NCBI RefSeq assembly: GCF_034929435.1 | Contig: NZ_JAYFUM010000035.1 | Location: 1-21,634, forward strand | From: Arcicella rigui | GTDB taxonomy: Bacteria; Bacteroidota; Bacteroidia; Cytophagales; Spirosomataceae | Length of the DNA stretch: 21,634 bases | Direction of reading: 5' to 3' | In this document: piece after piece, positions 8,647 through 15,745 of the stretch | Layout of the letters: each line of letters starts with the position of its first letter | How positions within the stretch are numbered: position 1 is the first letter of the stretch | Notes under the pieces: generated by a model | The model's input: the letters and a program-made list of their open reading frames with translations, nothing else | What the model was told of the DNA's origin: nothing | The model's database searches: none | Program-made: the position numbers and the translations under genes

Positions 8647-8843
8647 GATGCTGTCCAAAAAGAAAGCAACAACCAAATATTCTTTGGAAAAAGACCGAGC
8701 GTCGGTCACCTCACCCCCGACCCCTCTCCTGCTGAGAGGGGAGTTTTAGGAGCTAAAAAAGCCCCCTCTCAGCAGGAGAGGGGGTTGGGGGTGAGGTCTT
8801 TCACAGAATAATATTTGGCGATAAAAACTTTTTGGACAGCCTC
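8647..8843. mobile_element. MITE-like element with 16-bp terminal inverted repeats
   Basis: The left end GATGCTGTCCAAAAAG (8647-8662) and right end CTTTTTGGACAGCCTC (8828-8843) are inverted repeats matching at 15 of 16 positions; the inner 13 are perfect. Ends of the form GAGGCTGTCC resemble those of Bacteroidota insertion sequences. The 197-bp interior has no coding frame but holds a GACCG/CGGTC mini-hairpin (8693-8707) and a large GC-rich palindrome. I see no clear target-site duplication in the flanks. It sits between the converging permease and lipoprotein genes and may end transcription from both. Confidence 0.6.
8709..8796. repeat. Large GC-rich palindrome (CCTCACCCCC family)
   Basis: The left arm begins CCTCACCCCCGACCCC (8709-8724) and the right arm ends GGTTGGGGGTGAGG (8783-8796). 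The arms, about 33-35 bases each, pair almost perfectly around a roughly 20-base AT-rich loop. Each arm is itself a hairpin, for example CCCCTCTC (8721-8728) with GAGAGGGG (8734-8741) around CTGCT, so the structure could form either one long stem or a cruciform pair. The first 21 bases of the left arm recur exactly at 21493-21513. Such repeats recur in many bacterial genomes. Confidence 0.8.
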
Positions 8844-8875
8844 ATCAAGTGATTAGGGCTATTTTGATAAGAAAC

Positions 8876-9421
8876 TTATTTTACTTTTTCAAAAATTAAG
8901 TATGTACCCGCATCATAAGTTGGCATTGGGTTTTTATTAAAAGTTCCTAAATGAAGTATTGTTTTACCTTCATTACTCTTGATGAATCTATAATTTTTAG
9001 CCTCAGAAAGAATATTAAAAAATCTTGATTCACAAGCATTCATTTCGTAAGTGCCAGCCATTTTTGTACTTCCCAAATTTGAAATTTTCAAAGTACCTTC
9101 AAGCTTTTCTTGGTTGTAGCTAAGTACTTCTAAATGAGCAAAGTATAAGTTTACTGCCGATTGTCCATTGATTACAAATCCATTTCCCGAAGTACTCGTA
9201 GAGTCAAGATTAGCGATTAAGCTAAGGTCGCCTCTGCTTGGTGTATTCGTACCACAAGGTAAATCCATGATGTCGCCCATTAACACACTAACAAGTTTCC
9301 AAGAACCTTTAAGCTCTTCATTGTAAGCATTACGTTCAGAAGAAGCAGGACTAACATTTTGTTTCTGACAAGAAAGCAAAAATGCAGAAAGTACGAGGGT
9401 GATGATTGATATGGTTTTCAT
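8876..9421 (-). CDS. Secreted lipoprotein, possibly META-like fold
   Basis: 181 residues from the chosen ATG at 9421; two codons upstream a TTG could also start the frame, but ATG gives a normal signal peptide beginning MKTISIITLV. The lipobox is LLSC at about 16-19, after which the protein should be lipid-anchored. The mature part opens with a flexible segment, then LKGSWKLVSV, an opening seen in META/HslJ-type and lipocalin-like small lipoproteins of Bacteroidota, and ends in a beta-rich region (YLIFEKVK). Two or three cysteines in the mature part could form a disulphide. Function unknown. It stands alone, convergent with the permease operon, and its upstream region contains one of the direct repeats flanking the RloAB genes. 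Confidence 0.75.
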   Translation of the reverse strand: MKTISIITLVLSAFLLSCQKQNVSPASSERNAYNEELKGSWKLVSVLMGDIMDLPCGTNTPSRGDLSLIANLDSTSTSGNGFVINGQSAVNLYFAHLEVLSYNQEKLEGTLKISNLGSTKMAGTYEMNACESRFFNILSEAKNYRFIKSNEGKTILHLGTFNKNPMPTYDAGTYLIFEKVK

Positions 9422-9477
9422 AAGCAAATTGTTTGAAAATCTTCATTGATGTTCAAAAGACGCTTAATATTTTGAAA

Positions 9478-9519
9478 TGGTTGGAAAGGATTGTAAAAAG
9501 AGTACTGAAATGTTTGGAG
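9478..9519. repeat. Direct repeat, left copy, flanking the RloAB genes
   Basis: Bases beginning GGTTGGAAAGGATTGTAAAA (from 9479) and ending TGTTTGGAG match 11711-11754 in the same orientation, with about five substitutions and two single-base gaps over roughly 43 positions. The two copies lie on either side of the RloB/RloA operon. Confidence 0.75.
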
Positions 9520-9524
9520 TTGAA

Positions 9525-9553
9525 AGTACACTCATGCCATGAATGAGCGTACT
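9525..9553. repeat. Small hairpin downstream of RloB gene
   Basis: AGTAC-A-CTCAT (9525-9535) pairs with ATGAG-C-GTACT (9543-9553) with one A/C mismatch and a seven-base loop. It lies about 70 bases past the end of the RloB gene and could help end that transcript. The motif ACTCATGSCATGA recurs near 12820-12833. The rest of 9554-9622 shows nothing recognisable. Confidence 0.4.
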
Positions 9554-9622
9554 CCTTAATTGTTATATACAACTACTATCAATTCTAATGTCATTACTCT
9601 GATTATTGTGGTATGAGTGTTG

Positions 9623-10264
9623 TTACTTGGGCGATGATAGCCTTTTTTTTAGTTGTATCTCTTCAAAAAATTTCCCCATTTCACTTGTTCCTTTGTTGAG
9701 GTTTTCACTGTCAAAAAGTGGTAGTTTATCTACATTTGAAAAGGCGGTATTCAAATGAGGTTTTAACTTAATGTATATATCATGGTCATTTTTGGTGAAA
9801 TACTTTTTGCTTTTTTCATAATCAGGTAAATATTTTTTGAGCTTTTTCCCAGCCTCTTCACAGTTTGAAAATTGCTGAGTAGTTGCTTCAAAGTGTACAA
9901 GAAACCAAAACTCAAGACAAGGCTGGTTTATGATTAAAGTAATATTTTTGTATTTTTTTGCAATAATTTTTTTATATTCAAGAAAGGTATCAATACTCCT
10001 CTTGTTACCTTTTTTTACAGATAAAGACTCGCTTATAATGACATCCAAATCAATTATCCAATAAACTTTATCATAGTTTTTGGATAGTTCGATAACACTT
10101 TGATACTGATCAGAAAGCTTCTTTTTTTGAGGGATTTTGGGCTCTATATCAACTGCAATACTCTTTTCATTTCTTTTAAGCATTTGAAAATACCAGTATT
10201 CAGTTTCACCATCAATCACAATAGCGAACTTCTTTTTTTCTTTTATATGTCTTTTAGTTCTCAT
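9623..10264 (-). CDS. rloB: RloB-like protein (Toprim-like, abortive-infection partner)
   Basis: 213 residues. The N-terminus has a basic stretch, then VIDGETEYWYF, the conserved glutamate-bearing start of the RloB/Toprim-like fold. WIIDLDV near 70 gives the DxD pair, and NQPCLEFWFLVHF near 115 matches the conserved NPCxExWFLxHF block of RloB proteins. Toprim-like folds bind Mg and act on nucleic acids. RloA and RloB were named from restriction loci and are related to the AbiLi/AbiLii abortive-infection pair. The ATG lies inside the end of the RloA-like gene (11-base overlap), so translation is coupled. The role as nuclease effector is inference; the pairing and motifs are clear. The gene is visibly AT-richer than the metabolic cluster. 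Confidence 0.85.
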   Translation of the reverse strand: MRTKRHIKEKKKFAIVIDGETEYWYFQMLKRNEKSIAVDIEPKIPQKKKLSDQYQSVIELSKNYDKVYWIIDLDVIISESLSVKKGNKRSIDTFLEYKKIIAKKYKNITLIINQPCLEFWFLVHFEATTQQFSNCEEAGKKLKKYLPDYEKSKKYFTKNDHDIYIKLKPHLNTAFSNVDKLPLFDSENLNKGTSEMGKFFEEIQLKKRLSSPK

Positions 10265-11561
10265 TGTCCGTATCGATGAAGTAATCGCCTAAACTTGGAA
10301 CTGCTCCAAGTTTACCGATTTTATAGGCATTATAAACGCTACTGGTATCTCTTATGACAGAACTGTCAAAATCTGCAAGAGAGTATAAATTAGTAGAACT
10401 CTTTTCAGTTTTCTCAGTGAACCATATTGCATCATTTCTAAAAATATCTTTGTTATTCAATAGCTCTCTGTTATGAGTAGTTGCAATCAATTGTGATTGT
10501 TTGGAGTTGATAAGAAAAGATAAAAGAAAATGAGTAAAAAGATCTGGGTGAAGTGATGATTCGAGTTCATCAATAGGTATGGCAATTGAACTACTAATAA
10601 GTTGACTTAATAAACCTGCAAAACCATAATACCTCTGTGTTCCCTGTGACTCAAGTTCCAAAGCAAGACTGTATTTTTCTTCATTTACTGTATGTTCAAA
10701 TTCTATGTTTAATGAAGTGACTTTCCCCTTGTTTTTAAGTTCATTTACTTTTTCAATGGGAGCTTTTACTTGTTTTTCAAGAAAGTCAATAAAACCAACA
10801 GGAATATCCTTTTCCTCTTTGTTGATGATTACATCAGAAATATTAAAATCTGCTTTTTTTAGAATACTAACAACAACGTGCTTATTTATCACGGAAGAAT
10901 CAATACCTGATGTCACATACCCATCCAATTCTGTTGTCGTGTGTACGATTGGTTGTAAAAAGTTAGAAAACCAATCTGTAACCTCTTTTAACTCTTTAAA
11001 TTCAATATTGGTCTTTAAAAAACCTCCTAAAACCGTATTATTCCAAAGTGTGTTTGACTCTAAATTTTTTTGGGATAATCTATCAATTGTTATTTTACTT
11101 CCTAATTTTATTTTTGAAAACTGATTCTCTAAATTGGTCGTTCTTTTAAAAATTGAAGACCTGTTTGGATTGAAATGAATTAGCTCTTCTTTTAGGATGG
11201 CTTTTTTATTAAATTCTACTTCATAGAAGTATCTAATATCATTTTGAATAAACTCAATTGATAATATTGATGATGCCTTAGAGATAGTCGTATCAAATAA
11301 AAATGGATGAAAGCTCAAGTCATTCGTTTTTTTGTTTTCTGGCTCTATAACCAAGCTTCTTAAAAAATCAATGGCTTTTAATACATTCGTTTTTCCTGAA
11401 GCATTAGCCCCATAAATTAGCCCAAGTTTTAAAAGTCTTATCCCATTGACAGCATTGATTATATAATAGTCCTCTAAGTGTTTGGACTTGTCTGCCTCGA
11501 ATGACAACGTTTGTTTCTCTTTTATTGAGCCAAAATTTTGAACACAGAAGTTAATAATCAT
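10254..11561 (-). CDS. rloA: RloA-like AAA (SMC/OLD-type) ATPase
   Basis: ATPase of the AAA_15/AAA_21 type found in RloA and AbiLi. I start at the ATG at 11561 (435 residues, beginning MIINFCVQNFGSIKEKQTLS), because IxNFxSIKE is the normal first strand of this family; the frame is open to 11612 but those 17 residues look like translated leader. Walker A is GANASGKTN early in the protein, the Walker B region is PIDELESSLHPDLF about 110 residues from the C-terminus, and the following QLIATTHNRELL is the switch-histidine motif. A long helical insertion lies between. It is likely a sensor or motor that controls the RloB-like partner encoded immediately downstream with an 11-base overlap. A defence role is inferred from the family and the adjacent restriction operon. 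Confidence 0.87.
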   Translation of the reverse strand: MIINFCVQNFGSIKEKQTLSFEADKSKHLEDYYIINAVNGIRLLKLGLIYGANASGKTNVLKAIDFLRSLVIEPENKKTNDLSFHPFLFDTTISKASSILSIEFIQNDIRYFYEVEFNKKAILKEELIHFNPNRSSIFKRTTNLENQFSKIKLGSKITIDRLSQKNLESNTLWNNTVLGGFLKTNIEFKELKEVTDWFSNFLQPIVHTTTELDGYVTSGIDSSVINKHVVVSILKKADFNISDVIINKEEKDIPVGFIDFLEKQVKAPIEKVNELKNKGKVTSLNIEFEHTVNEEKYSLALELESQGTQRYYGFAGLLSQLISSSIAIPIDELESSLHPDLFTHFLLSFLINSKQSQLIATTHNRELLNNKDIFRNDAIWFTEKTEKSSTNLYSLADFDSSVIRDTSSVYNAYKIGKLGAVPSLGDYFIDTDNEN

Positions 11562-11710
11562 AGCTATATTCTTTGTAAATGAGTTGTAAATATAGATGAT
11601 AGATTTATTCATTTTACATTTTTATACTATAAATATGTAAGTGTGTTACAAAAAATAGGCTTTCAGTATAAATAATACAGAGAGTTGCTTTTAGGTAAAT
11701 ACTCTTGGAA

Positions 11711-11754
11711 TGATTGGAAAGGATTGTTAAAAAGAGTATTGACATGTTGTGGAG
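11711..11754. repeat. Direct repeat, right copy, flanking the RloAB genes
   Basis: Starts TGATTGGAAAGGATTGTTAA and ends TGTTGTGGAG; matches 9478-9519 in the same orientation. It lies about 150 bases upstream of the RloA start. The whole stretch 11562-11905 holds no credible gene: it contains this repeat, a second dispersed repeat and a strong hairpin. Confidence 0.75.
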
Positions 11755-11773
11755 CTTTTCGGGGTCTCCAAGG

Positions 11774-11841
11774 AAGTTTAAAAACTTGGAATTGTCTGAT
11801 AAAAAGCATTCTTCGACTGCGACCAAACTGAGGATTATAGA
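11774..11841. repeat. Dispersed structured repeat, copy 1
   Basis: A 68-base unit, AAGTTT..AAACTTGGAA at its start, TTCTTCGACTGC in the middle, then ACCAAACTGA and ending ATTATAGA. It matches 12849-12914 in the same orientation at about three quarters of positions. AAGTTT/AAACTT forms a small stem. The two copies bracket the RseP-like gene. Confidence 0.7.
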
Positions 11842-11858
11842 GAGACAATGGAAAAAAT

Positions 11859-11887
11859 GTAGAGACGAGGCATTGCCTCATCTCTAC
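11859..11887. repeat. GTAGAGAC-type palindromic hairpin
   Basis: GTAGAGACGAGGC (11859-11871) pairs with GCCTCATCTCTAC (11875-11887) around ATT, with one C/A mismatch in 13 pairs. It lies 18 bases past the stop of the RseP-like gene on the minus strand and is well placed to end its transcript, though no T-run follows. Palindromes of the form GTAGAGAC..GTCTCTAC are common dispersed repeats in several bacterial phyla. Confidence 0.6.
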
Positions 11888-11905
11888 GACAAATCATTTG
11901 CTGTT

Positions 11906-12742
11906 TTATTCGACTATTATCAGTAACCAAACAGTGGTAAAAGAAATTAAAATCCACTCGATTAAACGTTTACTTTTTTTGCCATATAATTTCTTCCTCA
12001 AAGTTTCGATGACAGATATGATAAAATTCCCAACACTAAAGCCCGGTAAAAGCAATAAATTCAAAACTCCAGTGAAGGTAAGCGTTAGTAACAAACCTGA
12101 AAAATAGAATTTGGGACTACTAAATATTGAGACCTTTTTTATTCCAAATGGTCCTCTCAAAACAGGATTCAGTTGAATAAGCGACCAAGCCTTATTCCAA
12201 AAATACCCGAACCTATATAATACTTCGGAGATTCCATAGTTTTTTGTTGTGATGATAATTTTATTTTCTCCCTTTGAATCATACATTATCGGAGCTATCA
12301 CTGGTGTTTCCAAACTACCCATTAGTGAATGTTTATCATCATCATTTAGTAAAATCTTACTTTTGATGCCATTTTTCACCACTGAAACTTCTATGTTTCC
12401 GTCTTCTAAAAATATATGTGATAAAATATCAGATACTCTTTCGGGTTCTTTTCCATTAATAGCGATGATTTTCATGGTATCCTGAAACCCAAATTCTTTC
12501 ATTTGACTATTGAATTTGAGTCCATAAATAGCATTTTTGTTTTCAATAAACCTATCTTTTCTTAATATCGTAACCCCCGATATCAACAAGAATGCCAAGC
12601 CACTACTCAAGACTAATCCTGATAATTTTGTTAGTGGAATTATCCAACTGAAATTATTTTCTAAGGATTCAAATTTCTCTTTCAGCATCCATTTAGGAGC
12701 TAAATTCATGAGTATAGACAGAGTAATTGCAATGACAACCAT
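11906..12742 (-). CDS. RseP/site-2-protease-like membrane protein lacking catalytic motifs
   Basis: 278 residues. The architecture follows Bacteroidota RseP (M50 site-2 protease): membrane helices at about 1-14 and 33-60, a spacer ENKNAIYGLKFNS, a PDZ domain at about 70-135 (GFQDTMKIIAINGKEPERV, then EVSVVKNGIKSKILL), a RGPFGIKKV segment at 196-204, a helix, and a C-terminal block NLLLLPGFSVGN (228-239) followed by ISVIETLRKK and a last helix. In active enzymes the corresponding places are HExxH in the first helix and NxLPIPxLDGGH near the end. Here no HExxH exists and the LDG motif is replaced by FSV, so both the zinc-binding histidines and the aspartate are missing. A stop lies in frame eight codons upstream, so no catalytic helix is hidden there. 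It may bind substrates without cutting them. It lies between RloAB and the restriction operon, bracketed by repeats. The family call is by eye. Confidence 0.6.
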   Translation of the reverse strand: MVVIAITLSILMNLAPKWMLKEKFESLENNFSWIIPLTKLSGLVLSSGLAFLLISGVTILRKDRFIENKNAIYGLKFNSQMKEFGFQDTMKIIAINGKEPERVSDILSHIFLEDGNIEVSVVKNGIKSKILLNDDDKHSLMGSLETPVIAPIMYDSKGENKIIITTKNYGISEVLYRFGYFWNKAWSLIQLNPVLRGPFGIKKVSIFSSPKFYFSGLLLTLTFTGVLNLLLLPGFSVGNFIISVIETLRKKLYGKKSKRLIEWILISFTTVWLLIIVE

Positions 12743-12843
12743 ATTATGCTTGTGTTTAAATATTAGTCACAAATATTAACTGTAGTAAATTAATTGATTC
12801 TTTGCTCATCTCGTTCAATCACTCATGGCATGACCCCCTTGCT

Positions 12844-12914
12844 GTTCTAAGTTTAAAACTTGGAACGCCCAACATAAAGCAGTCTTCGACTGCAACCAAA
12901 CTGAACATTATAGA
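12844..12914. repeat. Dispersed structured repeat, copy 2
   Basis: Begins GTTCTAAGTTTAAAACTTGG (12844-12863), a near-palindrome (10-base arms, one T/G pair), followed by the perfect hairpin GCAGTC-TTC-GACTGC (12879-12893), then ACCAAACTGA and ATTATAGA. The part from 12849 matches 11774-11841. It lies upstream of the RseP-like gene and downstream of the Res gene. Confidence 0.7.
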
Positions 12915-12984
12915 AGTAGTAAGGTATTCAATCTTTGCTGTTCCTTGTTCTTGTTGTGCATTCAGAGACTGCACTTGATTTATT

Positions 12985-13007
12985 GTTCCAAGTTTTTAAC
13001 TTGGAAC
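12985..13007. repeat. Perfect GTTCCAAGTT palindrome, possible transcript end of Res operon
   Basis: GTTCCAAGTT (12985-12994) and AACTTGGAAC (12998-13007) form a perfect ten-pair stem with a TTT loop, 18 bases after the Res stop on the minus strand. The same 23-base element occurs with small changes at 12844-12866. No long T-run follows on the minus strand, so termination is possible but unproven. Confidence 0.6.
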
Positions 13008-13025
13008 AGTGAGGGCTTAATTACT

Positions 13026-15704
13026 TTAACCTTTAAACATCGTCGATAAATATTTCATACTTACGGTTCTACTGACTTCATTGTGAGGTAAAATTAAATA
13101 TTCCCAATTTTTACCTTGATGAACTGATGTATATTCTGATGCGTATTTGCAGAAACGTTCTGCTGCTATTTTTTTTGCTAAAACCGTTTCTTCTTCTATT
13201 TGGTCTGAGCGTTTCACCTCAAGCATATAAATACTCTGTTCCGTTTCTACGATAAAGTCAGGCTCGTATCTTTTTGAGTTGTTATCCCAATAAATTCTGA
13301 ATTGGTTGGGGGCTGGTCTAAGCCATTTGATAACGGATGTATCATTTTCTAAAACAAATGCTAAATCTTGTTCTGCTTTACTGTCAAACTTATATTCAAA
13401 ATGACAAGCTTTTTCAAAACCCCTAAATACATATTTAGGAATCATGTTAGTTGGGCTTACTATATCTCGGTAATCTTTATAGCCCGCATTTACCAATGAA
13501 GAAAAACTCCATTGCTCTATTTTCTGGAAAGGTAAAATATTTGGTTTATTGTACCCTGTAGTGTGCAAAATAAAATGTTTCTTCATTTGATTGTAAATTC
13601 TTTCAGCAATGGTGGCTTTAAACTGAAAGATTGCCTGCGGTAACTCTGCTTCGTTACTTATATTAGATTTTATAGCTTCATAGGCTTGAGTAGCCAAATG
13701 ATATAGTAAATCTGCATTCTCATCATAATCAATTTCTGGAAAATCAATTAATTCCGAGATGATAAGTTTAATAGGGTTGCCATACAAACCGCTTGATTTT
13801 GCTTTAAGTGTTTCTACTTGCTTATCTTTTAAACCCAATCGAATAATTTCTTGCTCTAAAGCTTGAAAATTGAATTCAATAATATCTAAATCAAAATGTT
13901 TAAACTCGGCTCTTGTTTCACCTTGGACTAAGTCCATACGTGGTATTTCAATAATGTTCTTTTTATATTCTGAAACCATTACATCATACACTACTTTGGC
14001 CTCTTCTACAATTTGAGCGGCAAATATATTAAGTTGCCCTTCGGATAGATTTTTCTCTATCTGCTTAATTACTTGACTTTTTACTTCTTCCTTACATAAA
14101 TCTTCGACCTTACGAACCTCAGGTAAAGAATTAAAATTAGGCAAAGCATTGATAATTGCCTTTTTAGCATCTAAGTTGTTTTGTGCTTTTTGTTTATCTT
14201 GAGGGTTGGTAATGACATTTATTTTCTCTTGTTCCTTTACAAAAGTTTCCACCATTACGGGCTGTGAAGTAACTACAATGGTTTTAGTAGATAAATCTTC
14301 TTCGGCTATTTCTACAAAACTCATTTTATTTAATACCGAATTAGGGTCTTGAGCTGCTTCAATCACTGCATTGAAATTTTCGTGAGCAACTACTGTCAAT
14401 TTATCTATTTTATCTACCCCTGTACGTTTACCCTCATAAGGCAAACGTAAACCTCTACCAATAGTTTGCTCAATTAAAATACCTGCATTAGCGGCACGAA
14501 GTGGCACTATGGTGTATAAATTAGTAACATCCCAACCTTCTTTGAGCATATTTACATGGATTACAATTTCTATTTCATTATCTGGACTTTCTAATGAAAC
14601 AAACTGCTTTTCTATGTCTTCTTCTTTTTTGGTAGATGAATCTATCTGTAAAGCTTTGCCTTTGTATTGTCCATCATAAAAAGTATCTGAGTTGATTAGT
14701 TCGTAAATTTCCTTGGCGTGTGCTATATCTTTACATACAACCAAAATGAATGGTTTTACCAATTTCACTTCATTACTTTTGGAATAGATTTCCAATTCGT
14801 TTTTGGTGTCTTGGTGTATGCTGATAGCGTCTTCCAGTTTGATGATTTCAACTTCTCTATCAGTTAATGAGCCTTTTTGAAAGTTTTTTCTGGTGGCAAT
14901 AGCAGGGTTTTTTACAAACTTACCGTCTGATAGGGCTTGTGCTAAAGAATATTCATAAACTACATTTTTAAATTGTTTTCCTTTTTCATCAAATGGTGTA
15001 GCGGTTAGTTCTATGCCTAATATTGGTTTTAATTCATTAATAGCGTTTTTAGAAGCATCTGCGTGATAGCGGTGTGCTTCGTCCATTAGAATTACTAAAT
15101 CGTCTAAACCAGTTAAATATTCCCAATAAGATTGTCCTAAGTATTCGGATAGTCTTTTGATTTTAGGAGCTAAACTAACACCATCTTTTTTAGAACCTTT
15201 GTTGTCGGAATTAAACTTGGCAATATTGAAAATATTGATACGAACATTTGCACCTCCTTGATCTATACTTAATTGAGTGCTACTGTAATTATCACCAGTA
15301 ATTACGACAGGTCTGTTATGCACAAATTCTGATATACCATTAAAAACGTATTTATGATAGGCTGGATTACCAAAATCTTCAATGAGCTTATCATAAATCG
15401 TAAGGTTTGGTGCTAAAATGAAAAAGTTTTTAATGTCATTTTGTAAGTATAAATAAGCTACAATTGCCCCCATCAATCGGGTTTTTCCTACGCCTGTCGC
15501 AATAGAAAAAGCAATGGAAACAAAGTCTCTTTCAAAATCTGTACAAGTAGGGAAATGAGCTTTTACTTTTTCTAATTCCGATGCTAAATCTACTTCTTTG
15601 TTTAGCGATAATGCTTGGGTAAGTTGTGCTACAATATCAAGTGAATCTTGAAGGGGTTCTCTTAAAGATAAGCGTTGTTTTATATTATTGGCAATTGGAT
15701 TCAT
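13026..15704 (-). CDS. res: Type III-like restriction subunit Res (SF2 helicase-endonuclease)
   Basis: 892 residues. The SF2 translocase core shows Walker A ATGVGKTR (69-76), the DEAH-box MDEAHRYH (207-213), motif III TATPF (234-238) and motif VI IGRGLRLP (415-422). A long middle region is followed by a C-terminal PD-(D/E)xK nuclease: PDFIV at 815 and EVK at 829-831, with the catalytic D and ExK in normal spacing. This is the standard layout of type III Res proteins, which use ATP to move or slide on DNA and cut when meeting unmethylated sites with their Mod partner. All motifs are intact, so it should be active. It is the last gene of the three-gene operon; 41 bases separate it from the Mod gene. 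A palindrome just past its stop may end the transcript. Confidence 0.9.
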   Translation of the reverse strand: MNPIANNIKQRLSLREPLQDSLDIVAQLTQALSLNKEVDLASELEKVKAHFPTCTDFERDFVSIAFSIATGVGKTRLMGAIVAYLYLQNDIKNFFILAPNLTIYDKLIEDFGNPAYHKYVFNGISEFVHNRPVVITGDNYSSTQLSIDQGGANVRINIFNIAKFNSDNKGSKKDGVSLAPKIKRLSEYLGQSYWEYLTGLDDLVILMDEAHRYHADASKNAINELKPILGIELTATPFDEKGKQFKNVVYEYSLAQALSDGKFVKNPAIATRKNFQKGSLTDREVEIIKLEDAISIHQDTKNELEIYSKSNEVKLVKPFILVVCKDIAHAKEIYELINSDTFYDGQYKGKALQIDSSTKKEEDIEKQFVSLESPDNEIEIVIHVNMLKEGWDVTNLYTIVPLRAANAGILIEQTIGRGLRLPYEGKRTGVDKIDKLTVVAHENFNAVIEAAQDPNSVLNKMSFVEIAEEDLSTKTIVVTSQPVMVETFVKEQEKINVITNPQDKQKAQNNLDAKKAIINALPNFNSLPEVRKVEDLCKEEVKSQVIKQIEKNLSEGQLNIFAAQIVEEAKVVYDVMVSEYKKNIIEIPRMDLVQGETRAEFKHFDLDIIEFNFQALEQEIIRLGLKDKQVETLKAKSSGLYGNPIKLIISELIDFPEIDYDENADLLYHLATQAYEAIKSNISNEAELPQAIFQFKATIAERIYNQMKKHFILHTTGYNKPNILPFQKIEQWSFSSLVNAGYKDYRDIVSPTNMIPKYVFRGFEKACHFEYKFDSKAEQDLAFVLENDTSVIKWLRPAPNQFRIYWDNNSKRYEPDFIVETEQSIYMLEVKRSDQIEEETVLAKKIAAERFCKYASEYTSVHQGKNWEYLILPHNEVSRTVSMKYLSTMFKG

Positions 15705-15745
15705 ATTTGTCTAAACAAGGTTTTTAATGTAAAAGGCTGATAGGG

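Noticed and set aside
8709..8796. Possible CRISPR or riboswitch
   Set aside because: There are only two inverted arms, with no regular spacers, and it lies downstream of converging genes rather than in a leader.
11562..11926. Several short frames on both strands between the RloA and RseP-like genes
   Set aside because: They run through direct repeats and a palindrome and have no recognisable protein pattern.
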